A stretch of DNA of 64,000 nt from Gammaproteobacteria bacterium. Lineage in GTDB: Bacteria > Pseudomonadota > Gammaproteobacteria > Steroidobacterales > GCA-2729495. Of this stretch, positions 49,213 to 58,969 are shown piece by piece. The position numbers were made by a program, and so were the translations under genes. The notes beneath the pieces are model-generated. The model was not told the origin of the DNA and searched no databases. It worked only from the letters and a program-made list of their open reading frames with translations. The number at the start of each line of letters is the position of its first letter. The stretch's first letter is position 1. The DNA is taken from the NCBI GenBank assembly GCA_024229935.1, contig JAAERX010000153.1:24554-88553 (forward strand), written 5' to 3'.

Positions 49213-50340
49213 TTAAAGGTACGGGCTTACTAAGTCTTGTGAAACATTCCACAGTTTAGCTGCCAACTTTGAGCTATTGGCATTTTCACCTTTCATTACA
49301 GACGGATTGCAGTCTTCAAAGTAGTAGCCACTAACACCGTTCAGGCGCTTATCTATCGCACAGTACACTTGGGTAGCTGCACCCTGGTCTGGGGTTTTAA
49401 AACCTTTACGTAATGGTGCATCAGGGTCTTTAGCCTTACCGCTTATATAGCGACCCAGGTTGGTGTTCACCATACCAGGGTGTACCGCATTAGAGGTCAG
49501 TGGTGTATCAGCATAGCGGCGCGATAATTCATTCGAGAACAAGGCATTCGAAAGCTTGCTCTGACCATAGGCCTTAAACGGTTTATAGTTTTCAGCACCG
49601 GAGAGGTTATCAAACTGAATGCCTTCCTCAGGTGCCAGCGTATAACCCATGCTCGACAGTATCACAATACGTCCAGCAGCCGCAGCCTCTACTTGTGGAA
49701 GCAAACGGCGGGTCAGCAGGTAATGTCCAAGGTGATTTACTACAAATTGCTTTTCCAACATCACATGCTTGCCACCGACAAGGACATCCACCTGCTCCAG
49801 CTTCGGCAGCGCCATAATGCCGGCATTACACATCAACACATCGAGAGGCTTGTTATAGTTTTCCAGCAACTGGTCAACGGCATCAGCACAGGCAGTCACC
49901 GACTCCATATCAGTAAGCTCACACACCAGCGGTGTCGCTTTGCCACTAAACTGCGCCATACTCATGCCCGCACTAACAGACGCACATGCCTCTTCTGCCT
50001 TTGCCCGCGTGCGGGCTGTGCCAAGCACATGGGCACCGTGAGCAACCAGCGTACGCATGGATGCATAACCCAAACCGGAGTTACACCCGGTTATCAAGAC
50101 CGTCTTGCCAGCCAGATCATAACCCGCAGCCACCTCATCACAGGTGGTCGCAAACCCATAATTACTACGGGGAATATCGGTGAGCAATGCAGGGTACGGG
50201 CTTATGCCTGCGCCATCACCGTTATTATTAACGGTAGTACAACGCGGCAGCACGGCGGCCAGTGCGAGGGCCGAACCTACCTGCAAGAGTCCACGCCGCC
50301 TTATATCAATAGTCATACATTCATTCCCCTCATCAGCCAT
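49213..50340 (-). CDS. Short-chain dehydrogenase/reductase with N-terminal Tat-like signal (start possibly MTIDIRRRG)
   Basis: RRRGLLQVGSALALAAVLPRC; TGCNSGLGYAS; CNAGIMA; YGQSKLSNALFS. Confidence 0.88.
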   Translation of the reverse strand: MADEGNECMTIDIRRRGLLQVGSALALAAVLPRCTTVNNNGDGAGISPYPALLTDIPRSNYGFATTCDEVAAGYDLAGKTVLITGCNSGLGYASMRTLVAHGAHVLGTARTRAKAEEACASVSAGMSMAQFSGKATPLVCELTDMESVTACADAVDQLLENYNKPLDVLMCNAGIMALPKLEQVDVLVGGKHVMLEKQFVVNHLGHYLLTRRLLPQVEAAAAGRIVILSSMGYTLAPEEGIQFDNLSGAENYKPFKAYGQSKLSNALFSNELSRRYADTPLTSNAVHPGMVNTNLGRYISGKAKDPDAPLRKGFKTPDQGAATQVYCAIDKRLNGVSGYYFEDCNPSVMKGENANSSKLAAKLWNVSQDLVSPYL

Positions 50341-50588
50341 AAATGATCACCCGGTATACAGACACCATTCTAACGGGTGAATGCAATGCCTACTCTCACC
50401 CCCCAAGTTGATACGCATCCAAAACCCGGTTTTAGCAAACAAATCTGCATACAAGCAAACATGAACACGCCCAAGGCTTTATAGTCTTGCATAATCCTAT
50501 TGCAGCACCCCCGGGTATTAGGCTATTGTATTTACTCAAAAGGTCAGACCCTAATAATAAATAAAAAGTCCTTTTCAGGGAGCAGTCT

Positions 50589-51503
50589 TTGGCATCTACA
50601 ACCCTAAACCGACTAAAAGAGGAGATGACAAACAATTCATCTACCCCGAAGTTGCCCACCCCACCCTGGCGGCAACCTACACTTCGTGACAGACTGCGTT
50701 TCTTTATTGGCATTCCACTGTTACTGGCACTGGTCTTTTCATTGGTTGGCATACGCCTGACCCATGGCATGGCTTACTTTGATGCGCTGGCATACATGAT
50801 CCTGCACATGTTCATAGCCTGGTGGTCAGTCTGCCTTGGCGCTACTGTTATCAAGTTAAGTTTGCGGAGTTTACGACCGCCGACCATTACCGTATGCCTG
50901 ATGGGTGTCTTTATTGCACTAATACCTGCCGCATTTTTATTTCAGGCACTGGGTGATCTGTACGCTGACTTTTATCCGATATTCGCCACCAACCGGGAGG
51001 ACTCGGTTTACCCAAGCTGGAGCCTGACCTATCTACTGCATTTCATTCGTTATTCAGCTCCTGTGCTACCGACATTCCTGGCTGGTGTATACGGCTATCG
51101 TTACGCAACAGGCGTGGACTGGTATGGCTACGAACCACAGGTAAGCAAACAAGAAACCACTACAGAGACCGGGCTCACCACCACCGCAACAGCACAACTA
51201 ATCAAAGGCAGCAAACTTCCGGATGATGCCCGGTTGATCGCCATCAAAGCCGATCAGCATTACATTCATATCTGGTCAGACCAGGGCAACGACCTCGTCC
51301 GCTACCGGTTTAGCGACCTGCCCAATGCACTGCGTGACTGCCATGGCGTGCAAACACACCGATCATGGTGGGTTAATCTCAATTTCGTACAGTCTTACAA
51401 AACATCCAGCCGAAAAATGGAGCTCATTATTAATGATGAGCTGAATGTGCCGGTGAGCCTTTCTTACAAAAATGCCATTTTGGCTTTGCTCAACAATAAT
51501 TAA
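50589..51503 (+). CDS. Membrane protein with C-terminal LytTR DNA-binding domain (first in-frame ATG in the ORF track may not be the true start)
   Basis: 4 TM segments then LIAIKADQHYIHIWSDQGNDLVRYRFSDLPNAL...GVQTHRSWWVNLNFV. Confidence 0.88.
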   Translation: MASTTLNRLKEEMTNNSSTPKLPTPPWRQPTLRDRLRFFIGIPLLLALVFSLVGIRLTHGMAYFDALAYMILHMFIAWWSVCLGATVIKLSLRSLRPPTITVCLMGVFIALIPAAFLFQALGDLYADFYPIFATNREDSVYPSWSLTYLLHFIRYSAPVLPTFLAGVYGYRYATGVDWYGYEPQVSKQETTTETGLTTTATAQLIKGSKLPDDARLIAIKADQHYIHIWSDQGNDLVRYRFSDLPNALRDCHGVQTHRSWWVNLNFVQSYKTSSRKMELIINDELNVPVSLSYKNAILALLNNN

Positions 51504-51528
51504 GGTCAGGGTTATAACTCTGACCCTT
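51502..51528. terminator. Imperfect hairpin AAGGTCAGGGTTATAACTCTGACCCTT overlapping LytTR gene stop
   Basis: GGTCAG/CTGACC plus GTTATAAC nested complementary arms with single-base bulges. Confidence 0.45.
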
Positions 51529-51648
51529 CAGCTGCTGGCGCTTACCCATCAAGCACTGATCATCTTCCCTGAACCGGTCATTACCCAGCTACAGGTAAAA
51601 ACGCCCCAGGTGCTGGGCGGACATAGCAGCACTTCCTGAAATTGTTGG

Positions 51649-52254
51649 CTAACTGGTGATGGCTCGCCGTCGTGACCAACCTATCAACCCGAACAGTCCG
51701 GATGCAAACAACCACACAGCTGCCGGAACCGGAACGGTGCTCATAACGATGTTATCCAGATCATACGGAGCGTCATAAACACTGCCATCAAAGGAAATCA
51801 ACATATTCGTCAAGCCCATCATATTAGAAAGGTTGTACGTGCTGATGGTACCGTTAAGCACAAGGTTCTCTGTCACAACCGCGCCGCCAGCCAGCGTTCC
51901 GGACAGGTTCAATACGCCGGCTGCGTTGTAGAGCGAGGAGGCGTCCAGTGACAGCACATCAAAGACGAAGCCCTGATCATTCGACAGGCTGAGCGTACTC
52001 GTCTCCCCATTGGCACCCCAGAATATACTCTGCGAGTTAGTGCCCCCACTGAAGATACCGACACTCTGACGCACTGTGTTGTTGTCATCAATGAGCGTCG
52101 CATCCGGCATATTGCTCGTTAGCGTAAACCCTTCCTCCTGGTAAGTGGCAAGATTAGTATAGGTCGGCAACGTGCCATCAAAGTCGATGGTCACCGCAAA
52201 TGCTGGCGCAGCTCCAACCATCGTCAACGCTGCAAGTATTATTATTTTTTTCAT
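51649..52254 (-). CDS. Secreted protein with VPLPA/PEP-CTERM-type sorting signal
   Basis: Signal peptide MKKIIILAALTMVGAAPAFA; C-terminus VPVPAAVWLFASGLFGLIGWSRRRAITS. Confidence 0.88.
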   Translation of the reverse strand: MKKIIILAALTMVGAAPAFAVTIDFDGTLPTYTNLATYQEEGFTLTSNMPDATLIDDNNTVRQSVGIFSGGTNSQSIFWGANGETSTLSLSNDQGFVFDVLSLDASSLYNAAGVLNLSGTLAGGAVVTENLVLNGTISTYNLSNMMGLTNMLISFDGSVYDAPYDLDNIVMSTVPVPAAVWLFASGLFGLIGWSRRRAITS

Positions 52255-52274
52255 TTATCTGCTCTCTATTCCGC

Positions 52275-53960
52275 TTAAAGCGAGCATACGCCGGTAACTA
52301 CATCAGCAGGACAGACGACTTTCTTGGTCGATGCCTGCGGCCGGAAACTGATGCGATGAATATCACGGCCTTCAAAGACCGGGATATAGATTTCTGCATA
52401 GGAACCCCAGGACCATGCGCGATCGTAGCGCCATGAGACAGACCCGATCGTCGAAATGCTAATACCGGTCGCGGGCGCTGGGGCCGTGAATGTCTGGCTG
52501 GTATTCGGCCCGTAATAATCATTGATATCGAAGATAACAGCCGACTGATAGCTCCAGTCCGTTGTGCTTTCACTATTGGGCTTCAGCAACCAGACTTTGG
52601 ATGCTTCGTCACCACCTGACACGATCCAGGGTTTCTGGGTCGCTTCCTCAAAGGGCGTTGGCCAGATAGCCTGCGCCAGTCCAGGCGCCAGGCGACCCGG
52701 GCCCGATGATTGCGTCGGGACCGTGATATTGGGGCGAATGTTGTCCATGAGGATATGCGTAGTCCACGGATCATTGAATATGTCCCCGCTGGTCGGTTGC
52801 TCCAGCGCGTAAATCTTTCCTGGTATAGATCCGCTGATTTTACAGTTGTCACCCTGATGGTTGGTCGCAAGAACATCCATCTGGCCATCCCGGTTCAAAT
52901 CGACAAGGCGCAGACCAAAGGGCGACCCCTGACCACTAGAGATCGTAGCGACACGCACCGGGTTAGTCGTCAGATCTACATCCGTCCAGTTATCACCAAT
53001 TGGCGCACCAAAAATCTGGATGCGCTCACCGTTAAGGAAGCCCATAGCAAAGAAGTTGTTCGCTATAACCTCGGGAACACCATCACCTTCGAAGTCGTAT
53101 AAACCAAGCGTAATTTCCGGACCGTTATCGGCGGCAGAAACAATAAACTCATCCCATTCAACATTGGGGTCAATCGAGGCACCGGGGTTCTTAAACCAGA
53201 CCAGCTCTCCCTGCGGCCAACACAGGCCGGGCGTTGCCTTGAAACCGGAGCGCACTGTCACAAGATCTTTTAGCGCATCACCGTCCATATCAAACCATTT
53301 TGCCTCGTGGTAGAAGCGTGGAACCCCGCCCAGACATTCGGTTTCACCGGGTGCCAGCTCTGACTCCACATCCACGATATAGGTGGTTTTATTCGGGTCA
53401 TCAATATTAATAATCGTCATACGGCCATTAGGAGGGGTCGTAATATGGAAACCTTCGGGTACGACCACCGCCCCAAACGGCAGGATACCGTCTGGCACAA
53501 CCGCAACTTCATTTGGCCACACAGTTTGGCCTACATCACTCGGAAACGCCGGGTTGGCAACATCAAGATCACTAATAATTTCAACATCACGGTCTTTATT
53601 CCACCAGGCCTCATTGCGGTAACCGATACCCTCGATGCGGGCCACCAGATCACGCTCAAAATAACCGGTTCGGGTGACACCATCTGCTGTCTTAATGGCA
53701 TTGAAGAAGCTGGATACCACAAGGCCATCTACCTGGTTGCCATTCTGCAGGGTCATTTTGCCTATGCTCGTGAAAGCGGCATTGAAAGGCACTGGGAAAA
53801 CACCTGTCTTATATACATCCGGACAAGAATTGCCGGTCGGCCAACGCCAGTCTGCGGCACCACTCACCACCGGCAAAGCGGTAAACAATACAACCAAACC
53901 TGCTTTTCTCAGCACACGGCTCGCATAAGCCTGTGCGTTGGAAGCTGATAAATTCAGCAT
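52275..53960 (-). CDS. Exported FG-GAP/VCBS-repeat-like protein
   Basis: Asp-rich repeats WFDMDGDALKDLVTV, YDFEGDGVPEVIAN, VDLNRDGQMDVLATNHQG; signal-like N-terminus. Confidence 0.78.
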   Translation of the reverse strand: MLNLSASNAQAYASRVLRKAGLVVLFTALPVVSGAADWRWPTGNSCPDVYKTGVFPVPFNAAFTSIGKMTLQNGNQVDGLVVSSFFNAIKTADGVTRTGYFERDLVARIEGIGYRNEAWWNKDRDVEIISDLDVANPAFPSDVGQTVWPNEVAVVPDGILPFGAVVVPEGFHITTPPNGRMTIINIDDPNKTTYIVDVESELAPGETECLGGVPRFYHEAKWFDMDGDALKDLVTVRSGFKATPGLCWPQGELVWFKNPGASIDPNVEWDEFIVSAADNGPEITLGLYDFEGDGVPEVIANNFFAMGFLNGERIQIFGAPIGDNWTDVDLTTNPVRVATISSGQGSPFGLRLVDLNRDGQMDVLATNHQGDNCKISGSIPGKIYALEQPTSGDIFNDPWTTHILMDNIRPNITVPTQSSGPGRLAPGLAQAIWPTPFEEATQKPWIVSGGDEASKVWLLKPNSESTTDWSYQSAVIFDINDYYGPNTSQTFTAPAPATGISISTIGSVSWRYDRAWSWGSYAEIYIPVFEGRDIHRISFRPQASTKKVVCPADVVTGVCSL

Positions 53961-54420
53961 ATAAACCCCTCCTGTAATAATCTTCCCTTCAGTGTCTTTC
54001 CCGGGCGGAAAATTACTGATGGGAACTTGTTCTTTTAATTTTGTAATGCAGCAAAACGATTCTGAACCCGGGATTTAGGCAACCTGCACCGGTATTGAGA
54101 CCCTAGTCTGCAGGCATGCTTTTCCGATACAGTCATTACGTAGGAGCGGCAGGCAAACAACAAGCAATTTGTCACAGCTGAGCCTGTTTATTCACGAATA
54201 CCTTTTCAGGACACAATTTGGCGCTAAAACGTACTTGCGCCGATTAACCATGAATAGGTCAGCCGGTATTTACTGCTCTGCACCCCATGCAGCTGCAATC
54301 AACCCGTTTTTGTCTAACCCTGTTTTTTAGAGCCAGTTCTCTGCTGCATGACTGAGGCATTACCAGGGCTGGTAAAGCCAACTGTAATCAATGACAAACT
54401 CTGGTGTATTGATCTGTATT

Positions 54421-54539
54421 CTAGGGGCAGACCCCAAAAATTTTGTACTTTGTGGGATGATATTACGACCCTTAGGTTTGAGTACCGACGGAAAATTTGG
54501 CGCCTTAAATCGCATTTAAATCTTGGGATCTGACCCCAG
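54421..54539. mobile_element. MITE-like element, 119 bp with about 18-bp imperfect terminal inverted repeats
   Basis: Left end CTAGGGGCAGACCCCAAA; reverse complement of right end CTGGGGTCAGATCCCAAG; 14/18 matches by eye. Confidence 0.5.
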
Positions 54540-54698
54540 GCACAATGTCTGGCATTCTTATACGTACAAACCCTAGCTATGGAGTCCGGTGATACAAGTT
54601 ATTACTTGCAGGCAACCCGTTCTGGTTAAGGTGCTTATAAAAACCTTCCGGATGCGCAGAAAATCAGTATTTACCTTTGCCCAGGGAGTCACAATTAA

Positions 54699-55805
54699 AT
54701 GTATATAAATTTTTGGTACCCGATCTGTACTAGTGAAGAACTTGATCAGCAAAACCCACGCCGTGCCGAATTACTTGGCGTACGGCTGGTGGTTTTTCGT
54801 GACTCAGGCGGCAATGCCCGTGTCCTCAGTGACACCTGCATCCATCGCGGTGGTTCGTTAGCCAAGGGCAAAATAATAGACGACTGTGTACAGTGCCCGT
54901 ATCACGGTTGGGAATTTGATGGCGATGGCCAGTGCACCAAGATTCCACCCTTGGGTGACAAGAACCCTCCTGCTCGTGCCAAAGTAGACAGCTACCCGGT
55001 TGATGAAAAATACGGTGTGGTGTTTGCCTTTCTGGGTGACCTGCCCGAAGCAGAGCGTCCTCCACTGTACGAAGTTGCAGAACTCGGCAAAGAAGGCTGG
55101 CAAATCAGTGGCCCGGTAGTACTCGAGGTGCCCACCTACTTTGAACGCTCGATAGAAAACGGTCTTGACCCGCTGCATAACGAATTCGTGCATCCTGGCC
55201 AGGGCGCACCCAGAGTAGAAAGCGACCAGATTGAAATGCAAGATGCTAAATGGGGCAGCCGCTTTGTATCAGACTTCAGCAATTACACTCAGGCAGAAAA
55301 TCGCCTTAAGGTCGCCGATACTTCTGACACCGATACCGAAGGTCTCCGCGCAGGCACCTGGTACCACGGGCCCAATACCATGGTGACTGAGATCCATCTG
55401 CCGGGAAACAACAGTTTCATCCAGCATGCTTATGAAGCACCGATCAGTGACACCCGTACCCGCATCTATTTACTCAGTGCACGTAACAACACGCTTGGGG
55501 CAGAAAATGATCAATGGATTCATGACACCTATCTGAAAATAGCCGCAGAAGATGTCGAGATTCTTGAGAACCTATGGCCACTACGCACACCCGATACGCT
55601 AAATAAGGAATTAATGACGCCCGGCGATGCACCCGTTGTACGCTACCGAGAATACCTGAAAGACTGGGAGAATCGCGGCTGGCGTATCGATCAAAAAACC
55701 ATGCAGCAGGAGTACGGCGATACAGCCTATGCCATTCCCTGCCCAGCCCGACGACAATCCGGTAACTGGGTGCTTGATTCAGTACCACTGGTTGGGAGTG
55801 GCTGA
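54699..55805 (+). CDS. Rieske [2Fe-2S] non-heme iron oxygenase, paralogue of the 30112 gene
   Basis: MYINFWYPI start shared; CIHRGGSLAKGKIIDDCVQCPYHGWEF; ENGLDPLHNEFVHPGQG. Confidence 0.9.
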   Translation: MYINFWYPICTSEELDQQNPRRAELLGVRLVVFRDSGGNARVLSDTCIHRGGSLAKGKIIDDCVQCPYHGWEFDGDGQCTKIPPLGDKNPPARAKVDSYPVDEKYGVVFAFLGDLPEAERPPLYEVAELGKEGWQISGPVVLEVPTYFERSIENGLDPLHNEFVHPGQGAPRVESDQIEMQDAKWGSRFVSDFSNYTQAENRLKVADTSDTDTEGLRAGTWYHGPNTMVTEIHLPGNNSFIQHAYEAPISDTRTRIYLLSARNNTLGAENDQWIHDTYLKIAAEDVEILENLWPLRTPDTLNKELMTPGDAPVVRYREYLKDWENRGWRIDQKTMQQEYGDTAYAIPCPARRQSGNWVLDSVPLVGSG

Positions 55806-55945
55806 GGGGATTGGGACTGCAGAGATCACCAGCAGTTTGCCACAACGCAAAAAGCCAGTGGCATCCCACATGTCGCTTGAAATTAAAGGTAATTCAATAT
55901 TGCTGAAACCAGTTTAAGCCCAACCCTTTATTTTGCGGACTAATC

Positions 55946-55990
55946 AAACCAACTTTCGTTGGTTTACGGCTAAAGCCACGCCTACTCCCC
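55946..55990. repeat. REP-like repeat with hairpin (AAACCAAC-tttc-GTTGGTTT) followed by ACGGCTAAAGCCACGCCTACTCC
   Basis: Reverse complement GGAGTAGGCGTGGCTTTAGCCGT resembles the TGTAGGAGCGGCTTTAGCCGCGA type. Confidence 0.5.
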
Positions 55991-56094
55991 CTTTATATTT
56001 CTGATTTGCCAACCTGAGTTGTGGTGTGGTTTGATGCATTGGTTTCATCTGATTGCAATTAAACCTAACAGTATCAAGTACAGGATAGAACGTC

Positions 56095-56250
56095 ATGATG
56101 ACACTACTGTTCCTGCTGATTACACTGGCAATATTTGCACTGTTGATCGGTCGCGTTCAAGCATCATATATTTGTTTTGCAATTTCATTAGCTCTGAGTT
56201 GCTATTGGTTTAGCTATCATGCCAGCGCTCAACTAAGCATCGTCTTATAG
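56095..56250 (+). CDS. Small membrane protein, DUF5993-like (51 aa)
   Basis: Manual reading: MMTLLFLLITLAIFALLIGRVQASYICFAISLALSCYWFSYHASAQLSIVL-stop; directly upstream of a DsbB-like gene. Confidence 0.6.
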   Translation: MMTLLFLLITLAIFALLIGRVQASYICFAISLALSCYWFSYHASAQLSIVL

Positions 56251-56258
56251 GCTGTTAT

Positions 56259-56798
56259 ATGCCAAACAATATAATGCGAAATATCAATGCGCTGGGTGTA
56301 CTGGGTATTACAGTGATCCTTAGTATCGGGCTGATCATGCAAATTGCACTAGATGAACTGCCATGCCCACTGTGCCTGCTACAACGTATCAGCTTCACAT
56401 TTGCCATCTATGGATTTATGCTCAACGTGATACGTGGGCTGAGTTTTCGCCATCACGGTATCATTATTATCGGTGCGCTATTTGGGGGTGCCGTGGCGCT
56501 CAGACAAATATCATTACATGTAATACCAGGCACCGGTACTTATGGCTCCCCAGTGTTTGGACTGCATTACTATACTTGGGCATTTATTCTGTTTGCTGCA
56601 ATACTGCTGGCTGTTGGCATCATGCTCATTTTCTCTCATCCGCGTCAGCAGGATAAACAGGTTATTGTCACTAAGGCTGAATACCTGATTTGCTGGGCTG
56701 CACTGTTCATTATCGCACTGAACTTAATAGCAACCTTTCTCGAATGCGGCCCATTGGTTTGTGATGACAACCCCACCAGCTACCGGTTACTCATGTAA
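56259..56798 (+). CDS. Disulfide bond formation protein B (DsbB) family
   Basis: DELPCPLCLLQRISFTFAIYGFMLN (CPLC motif preceding QR), four TM segments. Confidence 0.87.
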   Translation: MPNNIMRNINALGVLGITVILSIGLIMQIALDELPCPLCLLQRISFTFAIYGFMLNVIRGLSFRHHGIIIIGALFGGAVALRQISLHVIPGTGTYGSPVFGLHYYTWAFILFAAILLAVGIMLIFSHPRQQDKQVIVTKAEYLICWAALFIIALNLIATFLECGPLVCDDNPTSYRLLM

Positions 56799-56828
56799 CT
56801 TTGGACCAGAGTCTATTGCTCATACCTG

Positions 56829-58163
56829 TTATTTTGCCTCGTCTTTGACGCTCACAGGTTTATTGACCCCTGCGCTCTGCGGTTTAGAAGCACTTAGTGA
56901 ATGCTGAAAATTTTTATATTGCGATGCTGTTAGTGCGGTTTTTAACATGTAGTCAACAGCCGCCTTAATTTCATTATCACTACAGCTTGGACAGGCACCT
57001 TTTGCGGGCATATTGTTATAACCACCAATGGCATGCTGGTAGAGTTTATCCAATGGCCTTGCCTGAACTCGATTATTCCAGGCACTACTATCAGTAATCC
57101 GGGGAGCTCCAGCAGCACCACTGGAATGACAGGCACTGCATGCATTTGTATACACTTGTTTGCCAAGCTTCAGGTGTGGCTGGCTGGCACGTATACTTTG
57201 ACTAACTTTGGGTTGCGTACTTTTTACTGACTTCAAATATTCAGCAATTGCCAGGCTGTCCTCCCTGGTCAGGTATTGCAGGCTATCATGGTTTACTTCT
57301 GCCATCGGGCCACGCACATTACCGGCCTTATTAATCAATGTGCCTTTAAAAAAAACATCTGCAACCTGGAAGCGAGTAGCGGTAGCTAGCCCACTGCTGG
57401 TGATATCCGGCGCCCAATAGCCCTCAACAGGTGCGCCCGTAAGATAGTGCTGTTTTTTTGCACTACCGAGTACATTCAAAGGCGTATGACACATACTGCA
57501 ATGACCGGGGCCTTGCACCAGATAGGCGCCACGATTCCAGGCATCTGAATGAGCCGGGTCCACTTCAAACTCACCCTGATCCCAATAGAAAAAAAGTGCT
57601 TTCCAGCCATACTGTAAAAAACGAATATCAAGTGGGAACGACAGAGTATTGCCCTGATTCTCTTTTTTTACAGCAGGAATAGCTTGCAGATAGGCCCAGA
57701 TATCTTTCAGGTCTGAATCATGCATCCTATTGAAATAAACATAGGGAAAAGCCGGAAACGAATTTGAGCCATCAGCCCGAATACCCTCACGCATTGCCCG
57801 CAAAAAATCTGCTTCACTCCAAGAACCGATGCCTGTCTGTTTATCGGGGGTAATATTTGGTGTAAAAAAATTACCAAACGACGTCTTTATAGACAGACCC
57901 CCAGCAAAGGCTTGGCTATCGACGCTGGAATCAGTATGGCACGCAATGCAATCACCAATTTGCGCCATATATTCACCACGCCGCACAGCCTCAGGCTCGG
58001 CAACCACGCTGTAATCAATCTTGGGATACGTTGGTTCAACGCTGACAAATTCAGGCTGCCCCGAAGCGGGGTGTGATGCATGAATCGAAAGTGGCGCAAC
58101 AGCAACCCCGACTATGCTGATAACGAGTAAATACCGAAACCTACTGTAATAATGAGCAGCCAT
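56829..58163 (-). CDS. Multi-heme cytochrome c (alcohol/gluconate dehydrogenase cytochrome-subunit type)
   Basis: Three CxxCH motifs: CIACHTD, CSMCHTP, CSACHSS; signal peptide. Confidence 0.92.
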   Translation of the reverse strand: MAAHYYSRFRYLLVISIVGVAVAPLSIHASHPASGQPEFVSVEPTYPKIDYSVVAEPEAVRRGEYMAQIGDCIACHTDSSVDSQAFAGGLSIKTSFGNFFTPNITPDKQTGIGSWSEADFLRAMREGIRADGSNSFPAFPYVYFNRMHDSDLKDIWAYLQAIPAVKKENQGNTLSFPLDIRFLQYGWKALFFYWDQGEFEVDPAHSDAWNRGAYLVQGPGHCSMCHTPLNVLGSAKKQHYLTGAPVEGYWAPDITSSGLATATRFQVADVFFKGTLINKAGNVRGPMAEVNHDSLQYLTREDSLAIAEYLKSVKSTQPKVSQSIRASQPHLKLGKQVYTNACSACHSSGAAGAPRITDSSAWNNRVQARPLDKLYQHAIGGYNNMPAKGACPSCSDNEIKAAVDYMLKTALTASQYKNFQHSLSASKPQSAGVNKPVSVKDEAK

Positions 58164-58459
58164 AACTAATACACCTCACACCCTGACCCAAGCCGAACAA
58201 CCATGCTGTTTAATATGTGCTCATCATCCAACTAAAGCGTATCGCTATCAGCACCACTGCTGACATGCGTTCCACCTGTTGTATGCCCCTGATAATTTAG
58301 CGATTCACCATCGATAATATGACCATAACTCATGAATATACTCGCACCATCAGACGATGCAACAGAAATTTAATGGGGTCAGAGTGAAACTGCAGTTGAC
58401 TGAGTGGACATCTTGCTACCCTAAACCAGGAGAAAATAATTAAGGATGGACGACAGAAT

Positions 58460-58897
58460 TTACGCCTGCTCTTCTAGCTGTTTTAAAAAATCCAGCAACG
58501 GCGGTTCAGGAGTAATTTCTTCCTGTCCGGCCCCTGTAAATATTTGACCCAATTTCATACTTTCCAGATATTGATCAGGCCTGCCCTCAGGATGTGTTAT
58601 TTCATCCGCCAGTTTTCTGAGTTGTTCGGCTGCCTTTTTTCCACTCAACTCCTGCCGGGCAATATAGTCAGCCAACTCGTGCAGCCAGGTTACAAATACA
58701 TCATTGTGCATGTTGGCGTGATGAACTCCCGCAGGTAACTCTTCCAGCTCATTCATAATTCTGGACAACAAGGAACCCACCTGATTGATTGTGATAACAG
58801 AGGGGTCCTGTGCTGTTTCCATCAACCCTGCAATACCGCGCACCTCTTCTATTAAAGCCTTGTGACGCGCGGCTTGATTATTTTGCTGATCAGTCAT
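58460..58897 (-). CDS. Hypothetical protein, helical
   Basis: 145-aa ORF with no overlap to better ORF; no family recognised. Confidence 0.55.
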   Translation of the reverse strand: MTDQQNNQAARHKALIEEVRGIAGLMETAQDPSVITINQVGSLLSRIMNELEELPAGVHHANMHNDVFVTWLHELADYIARQELSGKKAAEQLRKLADEITHPEGRPDQYLESMKLGQIFTGAGQEEITPEPPLLDFLKQLEEQA

Positions 58898-58969
58898 TAT
58901 TGATTTCCTTATCTAATCCGCACACTCTGCCACAAAAATAGGCTGAATTTAATACGAGATTAGACCCCT

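Noticed and set aside
49693-50346. 217-aa plus-strand ORF opposite the Tat-SDR gene
   Set aside because: Antisense to an SDR with intact motifs; no protein family signal.
54348-54533. 61-aa plus-strand ORF before the second Rieske gene
   Set aside because: Runs through the MITE-like inverted repeat; no protein features.
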